Below are positions 37,864 through 48,644 of a DNA stretch of 64,000 nt, piece after piece. The stretch comes from Escarpia spicata (Eukaryota; Annelida; Polychaeta; Sabellida; Siboglinidae). Under the pieces are notes generated by a model. That model was not told where the DNA came from, did not search any database, and saw nothing but the letters and a program-made list of their open reading frames with translations. Where the stretch lies: NCBI GenBank assembly GCA_963995525.1, contig OZ023213.1, forward strand, positions 52,952,139-53,016,138. The letters are read 5' to 3'. The position numbers and the translations under genes are program-made. The first letter of the stretch is position 1; the number at the start of each line of letters is the position of its first letter.

Positions 37864-38490
37864 TAAGCCGATGACACATTGACGCGTAAATGATGCGTAA
37901 TGCGTATTGTGTATAACGTCCGTAAGACGCTACGCACGGTTTCGAAAACACGCTTTTCACTGTGACATAGGTGCGATGGCGGATGCGTTTGACGCAAAAT
38001 AGTGCTTTAACGCTCCGTAAACGAAGCAAGAACTCCCAAATGATGATGTCATATGGGGTGTTTCCCCTACTTGTTCACGTGTTGCGAAAATGCCCTGACA
38101 GTCTACAATCCGCGCCATATTTTTCTTCCACGATTCGCAGAAGTGCTGCAATGTGTGGGGGGCAATAGCTACAATAGGAGAAGGGTACAGTAGTAATACA
38201 CCTGTAGTTTGAATAGGTCTACCTATCGGTAACCTTATAGTGGATTGTTTAGTTCGTATTTTGTCGACCTTGCGGCTGTTTAAAAAATAACTGCAGCCTT
38301 TTGCGACTGTTAAAAAGTAATTGCTCAACGAATCAATGTTGAAAAAACCTTTGCTGTCGCCCGTTATTGGTGGAATTACGTACTATTATATGCGTCAATG
38401 TGTCATGCCTTTACGCATCCGTTTAACGCACGCACAAAACGCATCCGATAAACGGATGAGTTTACGCGTCGATGTGTCATCGGCTTTATT
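37864..38490. mobile_element. MITE, about 625 bp
   Basis: Inverted ends 'AAGCCGATGACACATTGACG' (left, about 37865) and the complement of 'CGTCGATGTGTCATCGGCTT' (right, ending 38486), followed inward by repeated ACGCGTAAA/TGCGTAA motifs on both sides. No transposase. Flanking TTA/TTA may be part of a short target duplication. Confidence 0.75.
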
Positions 38491-38494
38491 TGCG

Positions 38495-39580
38495 GGTTAG
38501 ACGGAGGTCACGTGCATATTTTTTTTATTGTGACGTAGGCAGACCGCGACGTAACGGATCCGTCAATTGACATGTCTATCACGTAACCTGTTGCCTAGCA
38601 AAAATGAATGCCGAACTCGTGGTGCGTTCATGCATCCCGCCGTACATGTTGTTGATATTCTGGAAACAAAAATGTTCTTTATGACAACAACATAAATAAG
38701 GCAAAGTAATAACAAGACAAGAGTATGCGGGGATGTTTATTTTGTGAGATGTCGTGCAATAATAGTGATGTAATCCACGTATGGAAACGTTATCAACATT
38801 GGTGACAGAGGTAAAGTGTGGCGGCTGTCACGCGCAAAATGTTGTTGTAACGTAGGCAAACCTCGACGTACTAGATACATCAGTTGTTCGGCATCCACTT
38901 GTTGATTGCTTGACGGAGCTGTTGCTAGGCAACAGGTCACGTGATGGATAGGTCAACTTAACTTTAAGATATGGAGAACATTTGCTTTAACGGGCGCCAT
39001 CTTAAACATATAGCCGATCTGAAGGTCGGTGAAGGTCAAGTGTATATTATTTTAAATCAGTTGCCAATAAAACCTGTACGGCCAAATGTTTGGCTGTGAA
39101 GGGAAATTGCTTTTCACGGCCATATTTAAAATGGGACGCCATTTCTGATAATAAACCAAGCTACGGTGCCTCCTGTCTTCAAGGTGCACGTGTGTAACTT
39201 CTTTAACATATTTCGCATTCAATAAAAATAAGTTGGTGAAATCGTGTTTGTCTCTAAAAGGGCGCGCTGTGCCTCACACTAAATGTCACAGAGACATATG
39301 CTCTGTTTTTATAACAGGTCTACCAATGCGATATTATAAGTGTCTATGATAAATATTTGTAATTACTATTACTACTTGTAATAACATCCGACTTAAACGT
39401 CATCGTTGGCGATTCGGTTTTATTTTATTGTGTGGCTTGTTAATAGATTCGGACACTTGGCACAAACTGGAAAAAAATCTTAGTTGATTACTTAGCACGA
39501 CAGTAAATTTCAATGGTTTTCCTGATTCAGTGAAAGCAATCGTTTTCGCCACTGTGAGAACAACGAAAGCACACAGTCTC
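38495..39580. other. Intergenic, nothing recognised
   Basis: No gene or repeat family with support. Confidence 0.4.
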
Positions 39581-39584
39581 GGTT

Positions 39585-40795
39585 AGCCTCGATTACCCAG
39601 GCGCCGTGAGGTGGCAGCACATTTTCGCTCCTCACTACGGCCTGGAACATTAAGTCTCTGTCAAGGTTACTGGTAGGTGGCTTTACCCCAGAGTCGGGTA
39701 GAGACGATGATTGGCATTCAGGCCAAATATGAAATAACAAATTAAATAATGGTACACTTTTTATCAGATAATACTATACTATAACAACTATTCAACATTA
39801 ATTTATATTGAAACATGTCACACACAAAAATAAACGACATTAAACTTTTTTCGTAGTTTAGTGCCTTAATTTTAATCACATGCATATTCACTAGGTGGCA
39901 GCTGTCGTGATTGTCAACGATCCCGCATTGACGTCCTTTGCTTATGCTCGAGCAGAAACAAAAGACTAAGTGTGAATAAGCATGATATGACTATGAAACA
40001 AGGAAAAATTTAACTAAACAAAGTGCAATCGATGTCGCGCGCAAAGGTCTGACTGCTAACTAATATATGTAGTCGTCAAAGTACAACCAAAGCGTACTGA
40101 TCTAGGTGGCTAACTCGTGACGAGCAACTATTTTTAGGATCCTCGGTTCGAATCCCGTAGATCGAGTACTCGAAACGTTTGTTTGCGTTTGTTTAGTTTA
40201 ACATTCATTTTATTTTGTATAATACTATTTCGGGCACTATTTCGTAATTTCATTTCGTACGTTATACATAATATATAAACATTATGGGGTGTAGACGTAC
40301 TAACTGGCAGTGAGCAGTCAAAACGCGATTCTGAGCCAGACTCTCTTCCTGGCGAAGTCACGCAGCCCACCATCGCAAGCCAGGGCTGTTTGCCATGCAA
40401 AACTAGCCCTGGCTGATCCCCTACTAGTCTCGCTTAACCGACTCTCGCCTGACTGCGTGACTTCGCCAGAACGATAGTCTGGCTCTGAACTAGTGAATAT
40501 GCATGTGATTAAAATGCATTAAATTACAAAAAAAGTTTAATGTCGGTTTATTTTGTGTGTGACATGTTTCAATATAAGTTTAATGTTGAATAGTTGTTAT
40601 ATATGTATTATCTGATAACAGTGTATCCTTATTTAATTTGTTATTTTATAGTTGTCCTGAGAGCCAATCATCGTCTCTACCCGAATCTGAGGTAAAGCCC
40701 CCTATTGATAACATTGGCTGGAGCTTAATAATCCAGGCCGTTGTGATAGGACAATGCTGCCACCTCACGGCGCCTGGATAATCGAGTCTAATCCC
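39585..40795. repeat. Large inverted repeat with about 300-bp arms
   Basis: Left arm about 39590-39895 ('CCAGGCGCCGTGAGGTGGCA', 'GAGACGATGATTGGC', 'CACATGCATATTCACTAG'). Right arm about 40487-40790 is its complement ('CTAGTGAATATGCATGTG', 'GCCAATCATCGTCTC', 'TGCCACCTCACGGCGCCTGG'). The spacer holds a fragment of the 30.1-kb MITE family. Confidence 0.82.
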
Positions 40796-40975
40796 CAACG
40801 CGAAGTGCGGCAGGTAGCTGAATCAAACTAGTAATTGACTTCGCCAGTCGCGACTACGTCACCCGTGAGAACAGCGCAAATACCCGCCCCAATGTGAAGA
40901 TGGATAAACGACTTCTGGGAATCCCAATATATAATTACCCGTTCGCCCATTAGCACGGGCAGCTGAAAGATTGCT
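40370..40975. repeat. Fragments of the 30.1-kb MITE family, disrupted
   Basis: 40370-40430 matches the MITE left end ('GCAAGCCAGGGCTGTTTGCC'). 40795-40970 matches its middle ('CGCGAAGTGC', 'ACTAGTAATTGACTT', 'ATAATTACCCGTTCGC'). The two blocks are separated by the right arm of the inverted repeat, so a later insertion split the copy. Confidence 0.7.
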
Positions 40976-40977
40976 TG

Positions 40978-41800
40978 GCTCTCTTATTTATTATCTTCCA
41001 GAAAGCTTTGCGATCATCAGAATCCTCTGCTTTTAGGTCCTCTACAAATTGCATTGCCTTAGATTTATTGATAATAGTTTCATACTCCTTTCCAGTTAAT
41101 TTAATTAGTTTTAAGTTTTCCTAACTTTTATTGCCCTTATATCGCCTTCTTGCTCTATTGAATGCATATCTTTTATCACTGCAGTATGCGCCAAACCAAT
41201 CTTTATATTTATTTGTTTTTATTATATTTATTTTGGCATATGGCTTAGTTTTGAGCATGCTGCATTCTTTAGCACCGTTTAAAAGTAGATCATTAAAGCT
41301 TGCGACCAAATCATTAACGCTTTCCTTAGTTGCCACGCTGATGTTATTCAATATATATATTTAGTAAAGTGTTAACTCTCTCAAACTCCTCAGTGTTGTT
41401 ACTAATGGCACATTAAAATTCGGTTTTCTTGTTATGCTCCCATCTTACTATTGTCCTTTTGACACCTGGTTTGATATGACACGATGTATTCTTTGTTGCT
41501 ATTAGCACTGTATCAAGCACCAGTTCTAGCACAATATGGCCATCAGAAAATAGTGGATTTCCATCAAGTACAATAAAGTTATTGATATGTTTAAATAGCA
41601 ACGGACAACTTAATAAATACTCAGTAGCACTGATATTCCTAAAGGTGTGATTACCACTTGAGTCATTAGTCGTCCTCCCATTTACAATAAGCACATTAGC
41701 AGTTTTACATAGATCTACTATTAGTGGCCCATATTTATTACATTGGGTGTCATTATTTTGTCTTTTATGGTGAGTTTTCGTGCCAGTACTCAACCTTGCA
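40978..41800 (-). pseudogene. LINE fragment: endonuclease C-terminus and linker toward RT
   Basis: Minus-strand frames at 41793-41413 and 41351-41121. The first contains 'NTCQKYGPLIVDLCK'-like endonuclease sequence (here NKYGPLIVDLCKTANVLIVN) and 'NPLFSDGHIVLELVLD', which corresponds to the S-D-H end motif of the APE-type endonuclease. The second contains 'KPYAKINIIKTNKYKDWF' and 'RRRYKGNKS'. A frameshift lies between them. CR1/L2-like. Confidence 0.75.
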
Positions 41801-41982
41801 GCACCATCATACCGAAAGTCATAAAAAATATCGTCTTCTACAAAATCACATAAATCACCAGCTCTTAATGCTTAAAATGGCATTAACGGTAACGACCACT
41901 GGTGGCGCCATATGACGGAGACTGGATAATCATTGCCAGCTAGTTTGATGAAATAATAGTTGCTCCCTTAGACAGTTGTATG

Positions 41983-41990
41983 TATAAAAG
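41983..41990 (+). promoter_or_regulatory. TATA box of CHCHD2
   Basis: TATAAAAG 117 bases before the ATG at 42100, followed by a GC-rich patch. The spacing suggests transcription starts near 42010-42020 with a short 5' UTR. Confidence 0.6.
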
Positions 41991-42099
41991 CGCGTGCGGG
42001 AGGGGACATTATAGTTAAGATTGAGCAGAGTTTGCCGATAACTAAGTCGGTCACACTTTGTCATCATTAGTTACTATTTTAACGAAACAAATCATCAGA

Positions 42100-42146
42100 A
42101 TGCCACGACGAAGCGGTGGAGGCATGAGAGCCAGTGCACCTAGGAG
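42100..42146 (+). CDS. CHCHD2: CHCHD2 exon 1
   Basis: ATG to 'CCTAGGAG', donor GTGAAT; 15 codons plus 2 nt. Encodes [15 protein letters not shown]. Confidence 0.9.
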
Positions 42147-45100
42147 GTGAATATCCACAATTATCTAATAATGTTGGTAGAACTGCCACAGACACAGATG
42201 ACGACAGTGTAAATAATCTTGCGCAGTCGAAGAATGACCTTGCTTGGTGTTGAGGCTTGGAGAATTGTATTGCATAACAAAATCGATTTTTGTCTGCTGC
42301 TTGACTTGCGAAAGCACTTTATCAATTATAATCAAGAACATGGAAGTGAACCGATTTACTGAACTGTTCCTCTAAAGAAATGACATTAATTGACCGAGAA
42401 CGTGGTTTTAACCTGAGCGATAATTAGAATAAATGCGACGTTTCTGGTATCGTCTGGAACACGGCTATTGTCGGGTAATCATCATTCTTGCGTCAGATTT
42501 GTTGGCGATTCTCCAAAGTCACATACTGTTGAGTGTTATTACAATTATTATACTTCAAAATGTATGGTAAACAGTGATACATTAAATTGTACACTGTCCT
42601 ATCTACTGCAATGGCAATGGTCAGCCTTGGCATTTGACTTTTGTAAACGTAGATGCTGTTGAAATATTGTATGACGTAGTAGTTGCTCATAATAATTTTT
42701 CTGTCACTTTCCAGAGGATTGAGGACTGCATCACCCCCTCCCCGACCTGCTCCAAGGGCTGCAGTACCCGCCCGTGCACCCCCCGCAGCTCCAGCCCCAA
42801 TGGCTGGTGCCCAGCCCCGACAGCCTGGGTTGATGGCACAGATGGCAACAACTGCTGCAGGGGTGGCCGTTGGCTCAGCAGTGGTAAGTGTAGACACAAC
42901 CAATGTGGTCAGTGGCTTAGCCAGGGACCTGACCTATGGAATTTACAGGGGCCAGCTGACCACTGGATTAACTAATAGTTCCAAGTCTATGGGCCCACGC
43001 TAGGGTGGTCCTTATTTCTGAAGTTTTGATATATCATCTTCTTACCCTCTGATTTTGTCCCAATATACAAAATAACATTTCTCACAAAATATGAGAACAT
43101 TTGAACAATATTTAGAGGTAGCTCAATCATGTTGAAATTTTGGATATTTCACAAGCGGCAGCCAACATATAATTAGGGCAGGTTGCATTGATAATAATAT
43201 GAAACTGAGATTCAGAACATAATTGTGCATGCTCTTATCCTAAACAATGGATATACCATGTATACATGTATCACTTCATGATCATGACATCTCAATACAC
43301 AATGCACCCCCCCCCCCTTCGACGGACTGCACTGCAGACATGATGACATCAGACTTGCATACATGGCAGGTGCTGACAATACATTGTTTGCAAAGGAGAA
43401 GCAGGTGGCAGATAGATGGGATCGCATGCTTGCTAGACGTTGTTGTATGGAAGATACCCTAAAGAGAGAGAGTGCCACAGTAGAACTGGTTTCATCTGGC
43501 AGCAGCTCATCAGCTGACGATAATGAGGACGACCACGATGTAGCTGAGCAGGAGGTTGAAGGGGCCGTTGGCGGCTCTGTGATGTCCATGAAGAGACAGA
43601 GGTCGGAAAACTGTCATTTCACCACAGTTGGCAGCTGGACAGGACAAAGGTATCAGACTGCAAAGCAACATTTGTCATTGCTGAAACAGCCAAAAGTATG
43701 GGTCAAAATCTTGACAGCCTTGCCCTTAACAGATCATCGATTCGCAGAATGAGAATACAAAAATCGTGTTCAGCGAGCAGCAAATCTCAAGGCAGAGTTT
43801 CGTGGTCAGGTGCCCCGGTTATGCACTGGGACGGCAAACTTCTACCTGATTTGACGGGCAAAGAAAAGGTTGATCGGCTCCCGATACTCGTCTCTGGTAA
43901 AGGAGTTTCTCAGTTGCTCAATGTCACCAAACTTCCATCTGGAACAGGCGAAGCCCAGGCAGCAGCAGTCTTCAAAGCCGTGGAGGACTGGGACTTGGCT
44001 AACAGAGTTCGAGCTATGTGCTTCGACAATACCAGCTCAAATACTGGTCGGCTGGCTGGTGCTTGTGTCCTCTTGGAGCAAAAGCTTGGCAAGGAGCTTG
44101 TCACTGGCCTGCAGACATCACATCATGGAACTCATCATTGGTGCAGTATTTCAAGTGTGTATGGGATCCACATCTTCTCCAGATGTGCCACTGTTCAAGC
44201 GGTTTCAGGAATACTGGGAGTTCATCGACCGAGGCAAATATGAAACGGTAATTGAACGTGAAGATGTGTTAAACTTGGTCGAAGACATTATGGAAAGCAC
44301 CATCGAGTTTACTAGCAATCATCAGGAAGAGAGTCAACCAAGAGATGACTATAGGGAGTTCCTAGAATTAGTGTTGACCTTCTTGGGAGCAGTTCTTTGC
44401 CGAGGAGTTCGATTTATGTTACCTGGAGCCATGCATCACACCTGCTGGATGTCCATGGTCATCTACGCTCTCAAGATCTGGATGTTTCGTGCCCAGTTCA
44501 AACTCGCCCCAAGAGAGGAAAAAGGGCTGCATGATGTGTGTATATTTGCTGTACGTGTGTATCTGAAGGCGTGGAATACTGCTCCACAAGCAGCAAGTGC
44601 ACCATACAATGACTTTCTGCTGCTGAAGTCCCTGCTTGACTACTCAACCATCCACACCGCTATCTCGAGAGCTTCATCAGATAAGCTCGCCAAACACTTG
44701 TGGTATCTATCAGAATCACTTGTTGGGTTGGCTTTTTTGACAGCCAGGTCAGTTCATCAACAAAGGGGCTGATGGTTAGCGCTATGAGAGAGCATGATCC
44801 TACTCCATCTCATACAAAAAAGGTTACTGTCACCCTCCAATCTTTCTGTGAGAAGCTGAAAGATTTTGTCACGCTGAAGTCTGCTGCATTGTTTGAACTG
44901 ATGACGCTTCCAGATGGATTTCTCCAAGTCAATCCAGCTATGTGGGAGGAACGAGAGGACTTCAAGCAGGCTAGAGAGACAGTTTGTACAGTGAAAGTCG
45001 TGAATGACCATGCTGAACGCGGAGTTGCTCTGATTCAAGAATTCAGCAGCCTCCTGACCAAAAGCAAGCCCCAGTTTCAGTTCTTGCTGCAAGTTGTTGA

Positions 45101-48100
45101 GGAGCACCGCCATGCCTACCCAGACAGCAGGGAACAGACCATAACAGGACAAAGAGGAATCTGTTGCTTGAACTTGGCCCACATTGAGGCGATAACAGGA
45201 TGAATCTGAACACAAACTGTGGTTTTATTATGTGAACCATGTATACCACAACATTACTTATTCATGGTAATATTTCATGACAGTATCATTAATGCAATTA
45301 AGTTTATTGGTTGAATTTTTTACTATGTCATGATTTGGAAATTAGCAAACTGCTCATAACTGAATACATTTTCTCAAACTCTGAATATTGTGAACTTTGA
45401 GGCATTTGAGCTACCCCTAGATATAAATATTTTGTCTTCTCTCTTTGTCTCTTGAGTCTTTTTTATCATAAGAAACAATTCTGGGGGGTAAGAGCATGAG
45501 AAATATAATTTAATATTTTTTCTTTTTTCTAAGAACCACCCTAGCCCACACTGGTGACTATCATTGGCACAACAAGACTCAAGAGATGGTTTTTGATGCT
45601 AAATGTATTGTTGCCGATCACTTGCGTGTTGTTATCCATGGTGAAGAAATTGCCCAAGTCAGTACAAATACATAGGTGTCCATCTTTATAATAAACTTAG
45701 CTGGAATGTCCATGTTCACAGTGTATACTCCAAAGTCGACAAGCGGTTGTACTTCTCTGCAGACAGAGCTTTCGGTGTCGATGAGAAAATATGTGTTCTT
45801 TTTTATCGCTCCATTATTGAAAGCATAAGGGATTACTGCTTGGTTTGGCAATCTCTCTGTTCAGTTAAAATCACAGCTTTCTCGATTGATGAGAACTGCC
45901 ATGAACATCACAGGTTCCACATCTCCCATGATCTCCCTTCAGGAGATTTTTGAACAGACATTAAGAAGACAGTCAGTTAAGATTATTTATGATGCTAAAC
46001 ATGTTCTGCATAATGAATTTCAGCTCCTAAGGGCCATATTAGCCTTATTTTTCATGAGAGCAGGAAGGTTGTAACTTTCACCAACTGACAGGTGTTGCTC
46101 GATTCATCATAGCTTATTGATTTATGTAATTCTAAATAAGATATGTCCATTTTAATTTCTAAAAATTGCAGCATGCAACTTGTGTAGTTTGGTATAAAAT
46201 ATCAATATTACAGTGAAACACTTATGAATGATAAAGTTTTAACCTGTCTCAGTCCTTGTGTCGGCTCAGTGAAGCTTTGAGCACCTTCATCAGCGATAGT
46301 GTGTGCTGGTCTCGGTTGTCACATGATGTTGTTACGTGTCACTGACAGTGATCTTCTTCCGTTAATCCACTACTGTCATTACTGACGACTTTGTGGATGG
46401 TGTGGTTTTTGTTGCGTGCACCAGGTGTGCAGTGCTGGTTTAACTGTTTATAAAATCATGTGCAAGTTAAAAACAAACAGGTTACAGGGGTCACTGTTAG
46501 TTAGACTTTGTTTGCGGTAGTGTCGACAAGGCACTGCTTGAAACCAGCTAGAGAGGGAGATTAAACTGATTGGGCGGTTAGGTTATTCCAGGGTACTATT
46601 GTGGCTATAAAAAAGGAATGTTGGAAAGCCTGTGTTCGAGAACGTTGGACCATTAATTAGAATGGACCCCCTCTGCGTCCCTCAGCTAAGAGTTCTGTGG
46701 CACAGTGACCGCTGTCATGTGAAAAGTACCGATGTCTCATAACAATCGATACCAGCATACAACAACACTAACGAAGGCAGTGTGAAGGTGCCAAAATCTC
46801 TGTTGAGCCTAAACTTTAAGTTTTCGCTACAAATGATAAGACTTGTCTAATGTTATAGTTTAAATGTTGACAACAAAAATGCATAAATTAAGCACTATTA
46901 AGAACATGCTATTTGTATCTGTTTCAGATCAGTTTTCTCTAAGAACTAATTGATATCAAGGTTGATAAATTTAAGAAAGAAACATGATTGATTATTGTGT
47001 AATTATGCCCAACCCTGGTGGCTTCCTTATCCATACATGTGTAGATAGTGTAATCATTGTAAACTTTACACGTCAGTTATTCCCCCTATGTTTGTAGGGT
47101 CACATGGCCGCTGGAGCCCTGATGGGTGGTGGTGGAGGGGGGCGTGACCAGCCCGCTGAGGCCGCCCCTGCCCAGCCCCTCCAGCAGCAGCAGCAGGGGT
47201 ACGGTGCCCCCCAGCAACAAGTTTCCCCCTGTGAGAACGAGCTCAAGCAGTTCATCAACTGTGCACAAACGCAGCGTGACCTTGGCCTGTGTCAGGGCTT
47301 CAACGAGGCACTGCGCGAGTGTAGGATCTCATATGGTAAGTCCGTGCGAATGTAGGATCTCATATGGTAAGTCTGTGTGAATGTAGGATCTCATATGGTA
47401 AGTCTGTGTGAATGTAGGATCCCATATGGTAGGTCTGTATGAATGTAGGATCTCATATGGTAAGTCCGTGCGAATGTAGGATCTCATATGGTAAGTCTGT
47501 GTGAATGTAGGATCTCATATGGTAAGTCTGTGTGAATGTAGGATCTCATATGGTAGGTCTGTATGAATGTAGGATCTCATATGGTAAGTCCGTGTGAATG
47601 TAGGATCTCATATGGTAAGTCCGTGCGAACGTAAGATCTCATATGGTAGGTCTGTGTGAATGTAGGATCTCATATGGTAAGTCTATGTGAATGTAGGATC
47701 TCATATGGTAAGTCTGTGTGAACATAGGATCTCATATGGTAAGTCCGTGCGAACATAGGATCACATATGGTAAGTCCGTGCGAACGTAGGATCTCATATG
47801 GTAGGTCCATGTGAATGTAGGATCTCATATGGTAAGTCTGTGTGAATGTAGGATCTCATATGGTAAGTCCGTGCGAACGTAGGATCTCATATGGTAAGTC
47901 TGTGTGAATGTAAGATATGTTACAGTAAGTTTGTATGATTGTAGGATCTCAAAATAGTTAGACCAAATTTGATCATCAAGGAAACTCACTCGCTGTGAAT
48001 TCAGAATTTTATGATACAGTTTCAGTCACCTGTCTTATATCACTTGTATTTACAATTAAAGAAGGGTAGCCTCTCCCATTTTTCACCAATCTGGTTTCAT

Positions 48101-48597
48101 ACATATTTTACAAAAAGTCGACCTTATCTGGTATTCACTAGGACTTGCTAACTTGCTTTTTAGTGGTATTTTGTTTTTTTATTAAATAACTGGACAAACG
48201 ACAAACTGGTATTTTTACCGGACCCCATGGTCAAAACCAACAAAAATATAAAAAGCTGTATCTCTTCTGAATGTTTACAAAAAATTGTACAATTAAATAT
48301 TTAACATTAACAACAAACCCGATTTGAAATTGACATAATCAGTGGAGGAGCATGCATGAATGAAACCAACTGTGGCCTATTCCCTTGTTTGTACAGATTG
48401 TTACGTTATTTTTATCTAATGCTCACTACTAAAAATAATTGTGAAGATTTAGAAAAGTACAAGGTCAGCTACTACACGTTGTTAATCTATTATTTTATTT
48501 ATTATAATCTATTTGTAATCTGTTACACCAGGCCTGCAAATTACACTTGCAATAGTTGTATTTGTTTTATGTTTACACAGGAATGCCAACAGAATAG
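42100..48597 (+). CDS. CHCHD2: CHCHD2/CHCHD10-like mitochondrial CHCH-domain protein (complete, 4 exons, 156 aa)
   Basis: Small mitochondrial intermembrane-space protein; in vertebrates CHCHD2/CHCHD10 act in cristae organisation (MICOS-linked), respiration and stress response. Exons join(42100-42146, 42715-42883, 47098-47335, 48581-48597) with phases 2, 0, 1. The N-terminus is Arg/Ala/Pro rich ([16 protein letters not shown]), fitting mitochondrial targeting. The conserved central block is '[20 protein letters not shown]', then SAVGH, a Gly-rich run and a Gln-rich run. The C-terminal CHCH domain has the twin CX9C pairs '[11 protein letters not shown]' and '[11 protein letters not shown]', which form disulfides. 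It ends CRISYGMPTE. Human CHCHD2 is 151 aa, so the length fits. Intron 2 carries a transposon and LINE debris. Both splice sites of the last intron are embedded in tandem repeats. Confidence 0.95.
42715..42883 (+). CDS. CHCHD2: CHCHD2 exon 2
   Basis: Acceptor 'CACTTTCCAG', donor GTAAGT. Encodes the Pro/Ala-rich stretch and '[20 protein letters not shown]', the most conserved family block. Confidence 0.95.
43000..45544 (+). mobile_element. DNA transposon, about 2.5 kb, in CHCHD2 intron 2
   Basis: Ends are inverted: 'CTAGGGTGGTCCTTA' (43000) and 'TAAGAACCACCCTAG' (ending 45544). Sub-terminal blocks are also inverted: 'AGGTAGCTCAA' near 43115 versus 'TTTGAGCTACCCC' near 45406. Flanking CCCAC on both sides may be a 5-bp target duplication. 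The interior carries a broken transposase-like gene (43363-45203). Superfamily not assigned. Confidence 0.75.
43363..45203 (+). pseudogene. Frameshifted transposase-like gene of unassigned family
   Basis: Four overlapping plus-strand frames (43363-43752, 43698-44243, 43870-44772, 44700-45203) make one ancestral ORF of about 600 residues with at least three frameshifts. Readable blocks: acidic N-terminal region, '[20 protein letters not shown]', '[18 protein letters not shown]', '[15 protein letters not shown]', and a C-terminal 'SLVGLAFL'. Proteins with a 'FDTTxSNTG...ACRHH' core recur in many invertebrate genomes in many copies, from memory, and behave like RNase H-fold transposases. This copy is non-functional as read. 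Confidence 0.7.
45560..46080 (+). pseudogene. LINE RT C-terminal fragment (L2/CR1-like)
   Basis: Blocks '[20 protein letters not shown]', '[12 protein letters not shown]' and, after a frameshift, '[20 protein letters not shown]'. These are the thumb and tail of a CR1/L2-type RT. It follows directly after the DNA transposon in CHCHD2 intron 2. Confidence 0.82.
46085..47090. other. CHCHD2 intron 2, distal part
   Basis: AT-rich intron. A stretch at about 46260-46330 ('ACCTTCATCAGCGAT', 'CTCGGTTGTCACATGA') weakly resembles the foldback element at 55.8 kb. Nothing else recognised. Confidence 0.4.
47098..47335 (+). CDS. CHCHD2: CHCHD2 exon 3 (CHCH domain)
   Basis: Acceptor 'ATGTTTGTAG', then [15 protein letters not shown], a Gln-rich run and the twin CX9C CHCH domain. 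The donor after 'CATATG' is GTAAGT, the first of about 20 tandem copies. Read-through would end at a TAG after K-S-V-R-M. Confidence 0.95.
47320..47950 (+). repeat. 31-bp splice-donor minisatellite, about 20 units
   Basis: Unit 'TGTAGGATCTCATATGGTAA' + 'GTCTGTGTGAA'. The first unit is the real end of CHCHD2 exon 3 (TGTAGGATCTCATATG) plus its donor GTAAGT; nearly all following copies keep CATATG|GTAAGT or GTAGGT. Variants cluster as GTCCGTGCGAA and GTCTGTGTGAA types, showing homogenisation in blocks. Confidence 0.97.
48581..48597 (+). CDS. CHCHD2: CHCHD2 exon 4 (terminal)
   Basis: Acceptor 'GTTTACACAG', then GA-ATG-CCA-ACA-GAA-TAG: completes Gly and adds M-P-T-E then stop. Short tails of this kind are usual in the family (human ends RLANGLA). 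The exon sequence is repeated 2.6 times in tandem. Confidence 0.82.
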
Positions 48598-48640
48598 AGC
48601 CAGGAATGCCAACAGAATAGAGCCAAGAATGCCAACAGAC
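48581..48640 (+). repeat. 23-bp tandem triplication of CHCHD2 terminal exon and acceptor
   Basis: 'GAATGCCAACAGAATAGAGC' + CAG/CAA at 48581, 48604 and 48627 (partial). The second copy is preceded by CCAG and so is a second potential acceptor giving the same M-P-T-E stop tail. Confidence 0.93.
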
Positions 48641-48644
48641 ATAT

